This document shows positions 28,051 through 38,078 of a stretch of DNA of 64,000 nt, piece by piece (position 1 is the stretch's first letter; every line of letters begins with the position of its first letter). A program made the translations under genes and the position numbers. Source of the DNA: Larimichthys crocea (taxonomy: Eukaryota > Chordata > Actinopteri > Sciaenidae). The notes beneath the pieces are model-generated. The model was not told the DNA's origin, did no database searches, and saw only the letters and a program-made list of their open reading frames with translations. The DNA is taken from assembly GCF_000972845.2 (NCBI RefSeq), contig NC_040032.1, positions 15,899,358 to 15,963,357 of the forward strand. Reading direction: 5' to 3'.

Positions 28051-30415
28051 CACTAATTTCACTAATTGGTGTTATTAAACCAGCACAGAACACCTGCGCA
28101 TGCGGTCTTAGGTAATTTTTGATGAGAGTTCAACAATTTGTGCTGCATAGACACAACCCTCACTCTAATACTCGCACTCCTCTGCCCCTGTCAGAACAAA
28201 CGACGCCATAGAATTCATCAAAATCTGCTACAACTTCTGTAATAATCTGTGACGGTAGGGCTTGTTCACACACGAGCGTGTCTTCAAGAAGAGTCGGCTT
28301 TTAGGACTTTTTTTTCACATTGTGTATTAGGAACATTTCACACTCTCATCACACACTAAATAAGTTTCATTTAGTTCAAACCAGGTCAGTGAAGGTGGGA
28401 GTTTTTTTTTTTTTCTTTTTTTGTCTAAGTGCCAGTGGGACAGGATCTTTGTTGGATGATGCCCCGCAGCTGACAGCAATGAACCGACCAGAATCAGTTT
28501 CACACACCGACTTGAAATGTGTTCTATAGTGAGAGGTGTTCTTGTAACGGAGGGGGGAGAGAAAAAAAAAAAAAAAAAGACATCCATAGCTCATCGTGGG
28601 ACAGAGGGGCTGACGGAGGGCTTTTTGTCGAAGGGTGATGCATTCACACCAGCACTCCCACATCCTGTCATATGGAATGGCATGAACAGTCAGATTTGTC
28701 ATTAGATGTGGCAGCTATATTCACACATGGTGGGGTCCTGCTGCAGTAATACTTGGTTTTTACTGTGACAATATTATGGTATTTCAAGGCCATTGCTCTC
28801 ATTGAAATGAAATTCTCTGTGTAAGGAAAAAAAAACCTCCAGAATAGTCAGTGGCACAGACAGTGAAGAATGTGAATTCAGTCTTGCCTATCAAGACCAT
28901 TAAGGTCTATGTGATTGTTTTTTAATGCATTCACTCTTTTTTTCTCTCTCTCTCTCTCCATTTACAGTATGTGAACAAAGGGACTTCTGGTCTTTATCCA
29001 CCCCTCACCCCCACCCCTCCCCTGTCTGATCACTTCATCCTCCACCCAAATCCATGCTGACTCCTCTGCACTCTCCCCCCTCCCTCCCCGCCTCTCGCTT
29101 ATGTTCCTCCCTCCCCCTCTCTAGCGTGTCCCCTAGTTTTCTGGTAGCTGTGTCTCTTTGATAATCCAAGACTCTTTGAAGACTCCAATTCCACGCTGCT
29201 TGCCTTGGAGCTATTGCACCTACAAAAACAACTGCGTGTGTGTGTGTGTGTAGAAAAAAAATAGAGAGAGAGAGAAGAGAAGATAGGATGAGAATGGAGG
29301 ACATAATGGTGGAATGGAAAATAAAAACAGTTCCATATGCATTTCCTTTGCAACTCCTTCAGTCTTTATGGTTTTATGCTTGCTGCATACACTGAGAGGT
29401 GCACTTCTTCATTGTCATATTTGTTGGTGCAGCTCATTTTTTCTGTGCCTTCAGAGGCAGCAGCTCATTGATTCCTGCATACACGCCCCAAATGCCAGAG
29501 CCGGGATGTACTCACAAACATTGTGAACTAAATGGAAATTCTTGGTCCCACTCTCTGGGAACTCTCAGATGCTATCAGGGAGTTTTGTACCAGCACATTT
29601 TGTAACCGATGCTACTCTTAGAATAAGTGAGATGGTGTATACTGCAGGTTTACTGTACACCAGTCTACCAGTTTGAACAGTACAAAAATGAGGAGTTTGT
29701 CCTGTTGGATCTCAACAAAAAAATGATTCTCTCTGCTTCTGTCAGATGCTGCAGAGGGGTAATTAGAGAAAATTAGTTGGCTGTACTTAAAATGCCACAG
29801 TGATCAAAATTAATCATTTTTTCCTCTATCCACTTCCCCTCCACTTTGTATTGCTGTCTCCTCCTTTTACCTTTCACTAGGTCTGGCTCCTCTCTGTGAC
29901 TCTGTCTCTTATTTCTCCGTCGTTTTAGTCTCAATCTTTAGTCCCTCTTCTTCCATCTTAGTCTCTAGCCCTCCCTTTTTGTCTCTGTCATTTTGCCTCT
30001 CTTTGGCAGACAAGCTTGCCATTGGGATTTAGAAGAAATTGAATTGAATTATGAAGGAATTTCTCCGCAGCACGATTGGCATCATTTCCTCCACACAACA
30101 GAACATCATTCTCATATCTCTCAGTGTGGGGGAATGAAAATAGGCCGTGCACCATTCTTTCTCTCATCCTTTTAAATTGAATTTTTCATATCAGAGGGGC
30201 ACTGAGACATCAGCCGTTTCCTTTAACATGGGCAGAAAACCCATTTCATAATATCTGAGAGACACATAACTGTGATTCAATGGAAAAAGACTGGCATCCA
30301 GCTCCAGTTCACATACAACATGCCTCAACTCAGAATTCGATAAACAGGACCACATAGGTCTCCTGCAGATTGAGAAGTTGAGGGTATTCCATTTGAGGTT
30401 TGGCTTTACAGCTGG
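28051..30415. other. Intronic stretch, pyrimidine-rich patches
   Basis: No exon is established here. Notable compositional features are an 18-base A-run near 28561-28578, a (TC)n tract at about 28940-28960 followed by a very C-rich 150 bases to about 29120, and another pyrimidine-rich block at 29820-30000. The (TC)n tract ends in an acceptor-like TTTACAG that is discussed as a finding. Confidence 0.5.
29234..29251. repeat. (GT)n microsatellite
   Basis: About nine GT units, followed by TAG, an A-run and a GA-rich stretch. Confidence 0.85.
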
Positions 30416-30579
30416 TTAAAGGTCCAGTGTGTAACATTTAGATCTAGGATAGATCTAGGATCTATTGGCACAAATGGAATAAACTATTCATAAGTACTAT
30501 ACTTGTTTTGTAGAATATAATAACCTAATAAGAATAATTGTGTTTTTGTTAACTTGGAATAAGCTCTTTATATCTACAC

Positions 30580-31028
30580 CAGTGGTTCTTAACCTTGTTG
30601 GAGGTACCGAACCCCACCAGTTTCATATGCTCATTCACCGAACCCTTCTTTAGTAAAAAATAAAATATGATTTTTTTTACTGGTGCACAAAATGAACCGT
30701 GCATTAACATCACCTTGTTCAAATAACAAAACCAACACAGTGCATGAACTCACAACAACTTACCTCAGTGTGACTTCTGCTGTTGCCTTTGAGAGACCAG
30801 TTCAGATATGCGTGGCTTCACCTTGGCAAGTGCCAGTCTCATGTCATTTTCACAGCAAAGTCTGTTCCTTTTCTTAGTTTTTATGTCCAGCATCCTCGAA
30901 AACGATTGCTCACAAAGATATGTTGTAACAAATGGTATAAAAAATTCCAGGGCAGAGGCTCCACCGAACCCCTGAGACTGACTCACTGAACCCCTAGGGT
31001 TCGATCGAACCCAGGTTAAGAACCACTG
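30580..31028 (-). mobile_element. Non-autonomous hAT transposon, nested in the MITE
   Basis: The ends are perfect 16-base inverted repeats, CAGTGGTTCTTAACCT at 30580-30595 and its complement at 31013-31028. They are flanked on both sides by the 8-base duplication ATCTACAC (30572-30579 and 31029-31036), the size hAT transposases generate. Several GAACCC-type words near both ends look like the subterminal repeats of this superfamily. At 449 bp it is far shorter than an autonomous element and keeps only the tail of a transposase gene, so it could move only with help from elsewhere. The intact duplication suggests a fairly recent insertion. Confidence 0.9.
30765..30938 (-). pseudogene. hAT transposase C-terminal remnant (dimerisation region)
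   Basis: On the minus strand the last 57 codons of an open stretch read as the end of a hAT transposase of the SCAND3/ZBED5-like group. Diagnostic words are YLCEQSFS, IKTKKRNRL and NDMRLAL, followed by KPRISEL and a final SH before the stop codon. In the family this C-terminal region mediates transposase dimerisation and completes the RNase H-like fold. The zinc-finger, the catalytic DDE residues and most of the protein are absent because the internal part of the element was deleted. The apparent frame continues upstream to 31136, but that part leaves the transposon and is meaningless. Non-functional. Confidence 0.85.
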
Positions 31029-34000
31029 ATCTACACACTGCACGGGTCCTCTTCCAGAGAGGCCGCCATGTTGCACTGTCTTGTTTCTGAAGAACAGACA
31101 GCATTTTGCATTTTTCATGAGATTCGCAGCCACCATCGTTTCTCTTACTTGCTAAAAGCATTCACTTGGTTGCAGTCTGCACCCTGACCATTAGATGCCG
31201 CTAAATCCTACACACTGGGCTCTTAAAAGCACTCCACTGTCAACGAAATGCATAACTTTACAGATAAATTTCTCTCCACCTTTATCTGTGCAAAACACAC
31301 ATTCTTTACCGTCTGAAGCATCTCATTTTACCACTTTACTTTTATTAGAAGAAAAGATACTGCACCTTAACTGCAGCAGGAGTCACATTTGCCACTAGAA
31401 AATTGCACCCAAGTTGCTATACAACACAGAAATGATTATATTTAGTTGGTTATTATTCCCATTCATATGTCTTCTTCAGAATTATGAAACTCCTTCCTTT
31501 GTTGGTCCCTTCTCCTTCAAGTGAAATTCTGAATTTTTATGTCTTACTGGCCACGGTGACTCAGCTTTTAAACAATACCTCTATGTAATAATAATCTGAA
31601 TAAAAAAAAAAAAACATTTGACAACAAACTAACTGTGACGAATACACTGTTACCCATTAGACATGGTAGGCAACAAGATATTCTCTTTAAAGATAGTGAT
31701 TGGGATCCTCGCTCCGTTGTTGATTATCTCATCTTATGGAAAAAATAATATTTTGTCTTCACGGCAATGAAACATAGAGAGGCCGATTTAGATTAGTTTT
31801 ACTGCAAATAGCACATCATCTATTTTTTTTTACAACTCTGAATCAATCTAGCACATGTTGTTATTTGTCATTGGAATAAAATGGATAACAGGATTGATTA
31901 AAAAGGATTAGTTTTTTTTTATTATTATTTCATTAAAATGAATTTCTTACTTGATCCAGATATGTTTGAGTAAGCAGTCAGAGCAGCATAAATGGAGATG
32001 CAATCAAAGTGGCATAAATGAGGTATCAACCATTTTGGTTTAAAATTCAGAGGTTAATATCTCAAAGATTAGAAGCCTTAGAAACCCTAAATCTCAGGTT
32101 TGATATTAAAAGATGTGCTATTATTAAAATTCAAATCAAGTGGTCGGGCTTATGTAGACGAACCGACGAGTATTATTCTGCTAATATCATCTTTTAAGGT
32201 TATATTTTTTTTAAATGTACTTTATTATTTTGTTAATATTCTGCCCCCCCCACACTACATGGATCTAGTTCCACCACCGTACCAACCATGAAGCCATCAT
32301 TTACTGCAAAACACAGAATGCTGGTGAATTAATCCTTCAACAGACAACGCAGACGCCAGCCTGATCACCGAATGTTCTCAGATCAGTCGAAACGCAAATG
32401 CAAACTTGAATGCATGCGACAGAGATCCAGTCAATACCATCTAAACTTACCTGCAATTCTGCTAAAAGTCTACTCAAAAAGAGAGGATGGAAAAGCTTTC
32501 CCATCTGCATTAAGTACCAGCAGCCCTTCTGCACTGGCAATCAGTGAGGCTTGGCTGGATGACAGGGCACCTGACGGCAGAGTGGTGTCAGGTAGCTCCA
32601 GGGCATTCACAATGGACTGGGAACTGGAACAACAGCAGTGGGGTCTGCTGTCCCATCAGGGATCAGTGGTGCAAATCAGCAATGGCAATAGAGATGCTGC
32701 ACAGTCACCAAAATGCTATCCCTGTTGCTTAGGCACAGCTATTTGCCCCAGGAATCCCTTTATACTCCTTCGTTCAAGCTGCAGGCAAATACTTTTTTTT
32801 TTTTTACTTCTAATCCAATCTTTAGGACAGACCATCCAGGCTGTTATTTGCAAGTGATTAGATATATCCATTAACAATAACCCATCTGCGTCGGTTGCTG
32901 TGGAAACCACATAGGCGTGAGTTCATTTACAAACTGGTGGTGCATTTTGCCGATACAGACACAAACAGCAAGCTGCAGGCTGGGTGAATAATGGAGATGT
33001 ATCCTCTCACTCTTCACACCATAGCAATATCTTGTCTCAGTGCAGAAGTCCTCCATCACACCAGACAACATTAGTGACAGAGGTAGTTGATGTATGTTTT
33101 TTTGCAGCAGCCGCAGCCAGATAACAGGTCTAACAGCTCTCTGGACGTGACGTCACACTGCTATGTGTCAAACTGCAGCCGACGTAAAGGACAGTTTGAA
33201 AGCCAATGTTATTAAATCATATCAAACCACCCATGAATTGCAGATTAAATCTGTTTTGATGAATGAAATATATATTCTGGTGTCTTAGCGTGCCAAAAAT
33301 CTGATATGGGTAGCCAATCTCAAAATAAAATGCACTCTTTGGTTTTCTATTTGCTCATGCTTCAACTCACATACAGTACATCATCAGTTACCATTATCTG
33401 CTTCAGACTATTCCACTTCAAGCTACGTGATGGCATGGTGTATATTGATATCTTGTTGTTTTAAGTAAATCAGAAGTATCAGAAGTCGTGAAATTTAGCA
33501 GTAACTGAAGCGAGATCTTATTTCATGTTGACTTGTGATAGAAGGTGTAGGTGGTTATAAAGTCAACTGTCTTCCCTCATGGATGTTGTTACATTACATC
33601 AATAGTTCTGTTAATGAATAATGAGTACATTCAACTCACATAACAACCACATAACGCAAGCACATCAAAAGGCTTTTACTGTACCTTTTTTTTTCTCCTC
33701 GAGTCCCTGAAGAATGTTTTCTGTGACAAGACCTTTTATATGACATTTTGTGATGAAAGAAAAAAATATATATAGAAAAGGAGTCTGTTCCTTTTTCCCT
33801 TTTCCCTTGTCCACGTAAAAAAAAAGAAATATTGATGACACTCAGCACATTGCTATCTTTTTTTAGAGCATGTTGTCCATAAATTATCTAAACTTTTAAC
33901 AAAATTGAAAAATATGAAAAATAAAAAAACAAAAAAAAAACATGTTATGGCCGTGAGATGCAGACAGACAGACCTGTGAAGAAAAAAATACTTTTGTCAT

Positions 34001-34191
34001 CCTAAGAAAGGAGAGCCCTTGCATCAAGGTGATGGTGTGCAAACCACTCATAGAAATGCATTTCAAAGGAGCTGATTTTATTTATTTTTTTTTTCAAAGC
34101 TGACTAGTTCAACTACAGACTTTTTTTTTTCAAATACCACTATTGTGTGTACCTGTGAGTTTGCAGACATGAAATAAAGGTCATTCGGTGT

Positions 34192-34215
34192 CAAAATACA
34201 GTATGCTGTATTTTG
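34192..34215. other. 10-bp inverted repeat
   Basis: CAAAATACAG at 34192-34201 and CTGTATTTTG at 34206-34215 flank a TATG loop. A small perfect hairpin without an assigned role. Confidence 0.75.
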
Positions 34216-36108
34216 TTTTCAAATGCATTATGTTAAAAAATACTCAGCTGTAAGTTGATGGGCTTGTTGCGGTGTAGATAAGTGTATGATCTATGACACT
34301 GAATAGCTTCAGGTGAATATGTAAGTGGACGTAGAGCATTATATTTGTACTACTTCAGTTCTGTGGTGTTGAGCTGGTTAAAGGGGAATTCATCTATACG
34401 CCAATGAATGAGAAACAACCACTTTATTCTCTAACCGGTCGCTTTTTTTTTTTCCTGGCTTTTTGGAATATCTGTGAATCAGTGGAAATATTCAGCTGTA
34501 ATCATGTGTAGCTTGAAAATATTCAGAGGCAGTAAGTTGGATATAATATTTCTGGCTGTCTCTATTGCGGGGACTCTGGGTAGGCAGTGGATGATTACTG
34601 TTTATTACTATGTTAAAATGTGTCTTGGTCCCCTTGAAAAGACAGAATCCTGCTGTTACTTTCCATCTGCGTTGGGATTGGAATATTATGGCGTATAAAT
34701 GAGGCCATTTTAGCCCAATCTAAATGGGGTTATGAATTGAGATGTCATCATAAATGTCCCCTCTTTCATGCTCAGCCCCTATAGCTTCTTACTCCTACCA
34801 CAATGCCCAAACAATCCTACTCTCCCGCCTCCAGTCTCCAAGAATCTAATCCTTCTGCTTGTCCCCTACAGTCAAAGCACCGTCCGTGTCTGCCTGACCA
34901 ACTCCCCACTCCTGCTCAGCCTCCCCTTCCATCCTTCCGTCTTGCCGCATCCCTGCAGCCCTCAAGGCCTGGCAAAGGATTTGTGCTCTGACTAAAAGGA
35001 GAATCTATTTCCCATCTCTGCAGTCTTAGTTAGTTATCATACCCAGGAAGCACACTGACTCTCCAGAGTGATGCCTTTAGGAGAAGTTTAAGCAAAAATC
35101 CATATTTAAACAACTAAATGCCCTCTCACATTTAAAGAGTCGTGGAGCATCAAAGACCTCCAATCATGTTTAAAGAATGCACTATTGAAATTAATCAACC
35201 GTCTGGTCCAGGCTGGTACTGAAATATCACAGAAACAATAGTAGAATAACTCACTATTGTCTGGCATGTTAGGGCAGTTCTCTATTTAGAGTTTCTGTAT
35301 GGAAGTATGGTCAGATATCAAACTTAGTGCTGTGGTATTTTTAGAATTTGAATAAGGGCAATCAATGCCATTTGAATACAGCGTGTCCCTGTTTTGTACT
35401 TTCATCTCAACACATCTTATAAAATGTTACCGTGTATGATGCACCAATCAAAAAGCATAGTTTAATAGAAAATAAAGAAAACAAATGTCATCGTTTGCCT
35501 CCAAACCTCTCATCGCCTTCTTGTTTCCATGTGTGCACCGAGCAAACAAATCACAAAGACACAAAGCCCATTGTTTGGTTGTGTTTCAAGAATCTTTCAT
35601 TTTCAAGACGTAGCTTAAGCTCCATTAAATGTTACAGATTAGTCCGAGGCAGTTCTCTTACTGTATACTGTGTATGATTTATTGATGTAATGATGTAGTA
35701 GCACTGCTGGGGAGAAAGAAAAAAAAATACCAGGACTCAAATAATCATTATTTAGATGAAAGACCAAGAGAAGCATCAGTGTAGTGAGAAAATACGACTG
35801 GTAGAGATGATGGGGTGGGTGAACAGGTTTCTGGAAACATTTTGAAGCTCACTAACCGTATTAAGAACACGGTGTTGATAGCACTTACCTAAGCTCTAAA
35901 AGCATTTCTCAATTTCTTGGTGTGTACGTACTAAAAGGCTGATGGTCCGAATGATTTCAAGCCGTGGATTTTGTTTGCCAGAAAAGTGGTCGAACGGTAG
36001 AAAGCACAGAACCGTGGTATTGATCCGGGGCTGACACGTGCAGCAGAGGCAGGGCCCTGTTCTGCTGTATCAGTGCTTTCCTGACTTTTACGAGAGGTGC
36101 TCGTGTGT

Positions 36109-36137
36109 GGGGGTTGGGGGGGGGGGGGGGGGGGGGG
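36109..36137. repeat. G5-TT-G22 tract
   Basis: Five G, two T and then 22 consecutive G on the plus strand. It can form G-quadruplexes and its length is likely to be polymorphic or mis-called. Confidence 0.85.
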
Positions 36138-37490
36138 AAGAGTGAGATTGCATGCGCACTGTAAGGAGTCATCTTTCTGTTGTGGATCGGTGGTAAGTAG
36201 CCATTAGTAAACTGATCTTTGGAAGAGGAAATTTAATGGTCTCCTAACTGTATTTACAAGCCATTCAATTTGATAAAGGGTGTGAGCTTGAATGATTTAT
36301 TATATGCCGCTCTGCTCCACTTCAAGATATCAAATTTGAGATTTCATCAGTGTTTTTTTTTTCATTCATTTACTCATTTCATTCCTTCATCAAATCTCAT
36401 CAGTATGTAAACAGCAACAGGGGATCTAATAATATATTCTAATGCTGGCAAAATAGTGACTGTCACAAACTACGTTTTCCAAATCTCTATTTTGTCCTTT
36501 GGTTAGCCTTATTTAGATCTTCTTTAGTTAAATGGCAGAAAGCTTTCCACTTGGTTAAACATCAAAAGCTGTGGAAAAAGGGAAACATTTAAAATATGGA
36601 GATAGGAAGTAGCGCACTGGGGCTACTGATTAGTGTACCAATCAATGGCATCAGAATTAATTTAGCAGAGGCGGATTTGGAAAATGAAACTTTTGTCTGG
36701 ATGATAATAATAATAATACTTTTCAATAAGACACCCTGTGACTCCTGTTTACAATGTTTCACATCGGTACAATTGTACAGAAACTCTCTGCATGGAGAGA
36801 AATATATACAGTCTATCCATTTAAGTGAGAATCGTGAATATGTCTGACAGTAATACACATGGCAATTACATTGTTATTGTCACTGTGGCTACTGTGTGCC
36901 GCCTCCATCTGGAGCTCTTGATAAGATGAACAACCAATAATATACATTCTAGACATTCTGTATCCTGGCTCTGTACTTTTTTTATTGATGTACAGAGTTT
37001 TATAGCACACACAAAACCAACATGCCGTGACTTTTTCCCATTAAAAATATGTGGCGGTGTAGACGCATTACTTTAAAAGCATCATCTTATTCATGACGAG
37101 CTGCACACAAATAGATTTTAATTATTTTTTTTCACATATACAGGACAGTGCCATGTAGAATATTTAAACACATGCTCCATATTTAGATATTTTCTGTAGT
37201 AAAATGTGGGATTTTTAATAATGTATGTGTTTTTGGTCTCAGTTCAGTTTTCTTTCGCTTTGCTCTTATTATTGAAGTCCATAAACTCACTCTGTTCATA
37301 TGTATTCTACCTTATATAATCTTCAGAATAATTATACTGCAAAAGGCAATTTAATATTAAAGAGTGGTTAATATTTAATACTATTTTCTGACTTTATAAG
37401 GCCAGTGAAACTCTCAGGACAGAAGTCAAATTGGTTTTTGAGCTACGACTGTTGCCATTCCCCCTGCTGGGTGTCTTCACCAACAAAAAG

Positions 37491-37548
37491 AGTAGTTGTA
37501 GTCGAAAAACTACTTTCCTTTTGTTGAAGATGTCTCTCTGTTTTCCAG
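37491..37548 (+). promoter_or_regulatory. 3' splice site of the RRVTF exon, with hairpin
   Basis: The tract TCTCTCTGTTTTCCAG ends at 37548 and is a good acceptor. About 35-58 bases upstream, AGTAGTT at 37491-37497 pairs perfectly with AACTACT at 37508-37514, enclosing a 10-base loop close to where the branch point should lie. The helix can be extended by a G-T and an A-T pair. The structure could influence inclusion of this exon, but that is inference. Confidence 0.8.
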
Positions 37549-37768
37549 CATCCTCATCGGCGAGTGACCTTCTCCACCGCCAACCCTGTGCAGGACCTGC
37601 AGGACGCCTCTCAGCACAGCTACTATGACAGCGGCTTGGAAGAATCAGAGACTCCCAGCAGCAAGTCATCGTCTGGTCCACGCATCGGACCCCTGACCCT
37701 GCCCGAGGACCACTATGAGAGAACCACTCCAGATGGCAGCATTGGAGAGACCGAGCACCCTGAAAATG
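37549..37768 (+). CDS. pcdh1: Protocadherin 1 cytoplasmic-tail exon with the PP1 docking motif
   Basis: This penultimate coding exon encodes 73 complete codons plus one base. It starts in phase 0 after CCAG and ends AAT G before GTACGA. The peptide opens HPHRRVTFS, whose RRVTF is the conserved CM3 motif of delta-1 protocadherins, an RVxF-type docking site for protein phosphatase 1 alpha. It continues through QHSYYDSGLEESETPSSKSS, LPEDHYERTTPDGSIGE and EHPEN, blocks shared by PCDH1 and PCDH7. The protein is a single-pass adhesion molecule acting at cell-cell contacts; this part lies in the cytosol and is rich in Ser, Thr and acidic residues. In mammals short isoforms omit this region, so the exon decides whether the receptor can bind the phosphatase. 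PCDH1 is preferred over PCDH7 mainly from the last exon. Teleosts usually have two co-orthologues; which one this is cannot be told. Confidence 0.92.
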
Positions 37769-37777
37769 GTACGACGA
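37769..37777 (+). promoter_or_regulatory. 5' splice site after the RRVTF exon
   Basis: The donor reads AATG|GTACGA. It matches the consensus weakly beyond the GT and +3 A, since the usual AAGT is replaced by ACGA. A weak donor fits regulated or incomplete splicing. The next exon starts AT ATC, and G plus AT gives the Asp expected in the family. Confidence 0.85.
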
Positions 37778-37839
37778 CGACCTGTCGTGTTCTTTATGAA
37801 TATGTATTTAAATGTAAATTACTCTAATAGGTTCTCTTT

Positions 37840-37870
37840 GTGTGTGTGTATGTGTGTGTTTGTTTGTGTG
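37840..37870. repeat. Interrupted (GT)n just after the exon
   Basis: GT-rich repeat broken by TATG and TTTG, about 70 bases after the donor. In RNA this is a UG-rich tract of the kind bound by TDP-43 and CELF proteins. Confidence 0.8.
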
Positions 37871-38032
37871 GTGCTGTTGACGATAGAGACATCTTCTGTG
37901 GGGATTTGTTTGTGCTCCGTGGCCATTTTCGAGTGGAAATGTTGTGGCACCCGTGACGTTGACTTGCTGTGTTTGTCGATGACTGTGTGAGATGTTATTG
38001 GTTTTTAAGCAGATCTGGGCTTGTGTGTCAGT

Positions 38033-38039
38033 GCGCGCG

Positions 38040-38077
<38 letters not shown>
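38033..38077. repeat. (GC)n-(TG)n microsatellite
   Basis: GCGCGCGC joined through CTG to about 17 TG units. Alternating purine-pyrimidine sequence of this length favours Z-DNA and gives a long UG tract in the pre-mRNA. Confidence 0.9.

Positions 38078-38078
<1 letters not shown>

Larger units (their letters stand above)
30416..31226. mobile_element. TTAA-ended MITE, split by a later hAT insertion
   Basis: The left terminus TTAAAGGTCCAGTGTGTA at 30416 and the right terminus (reverse complement of 31201-31226) form imperfect 26-base inverted repeats sharing the core CCAGTGTGTA and ATTTAG. Internal blocks such as GATCTATTGGCA, TTTATATCTACA, GGGTCCTCTTCCA and GCCGCCATGTTG match a non-autonomous repeat that is very common in fish introns. 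Without the 457 bases brought in by the inner hAT copy, the element is about 354 bp. An 11-base unit is duplicated in tandem at 30440-30461. Superfamily is unresolved: the TTAA ends may be target-site duplications. It has no coding capacity. Confidence 0.75.
31227..37490. other. Intronic stretch without recognised elements
   Basis: I see no exon or transposon here. A 161-codon plus-strand frame (32372-32857) is the longest repeat-free one in the window but has no recognisable domain or clear splice context. A short palindrome lies at 34192-34215 and a G-run at 36109-36137. Confidence 0.5.
1..37548 (+). other. pcdh1: Upstream intron of the protocadherin gene (3' part)
   Basis: Everything left of the first recognised coding exon is interpreted as intron, because that exon begins mid-protein in phase 0 after a good acceptor and no earlier protocadherin exon (cadherin repeats, transmembrane segment, juxtamembrane tail) is visible in any frame. 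The sequence is AT-rich, with many homopolymer runs and short chance reading frames that have no recognisable domains. The intron therefore spans at least 37.5 kb in the window and continues to the left. Specific repeats and motifs inside it are listed separately. The intron assignment is inference from the position of the downstream exon; an unrecognised gene or non-coding RNA inside it cannot be excluded. Confidence 0.75.

Noticed and set aside
32372..32857. 161-codon plus-strand open frame, the longest without simple repeats
   Set aside because: No recognisable domain, no convincing splice sites and a hydrophobic low-complexity end. A chance open stretch in a large intron is the simpler reading.
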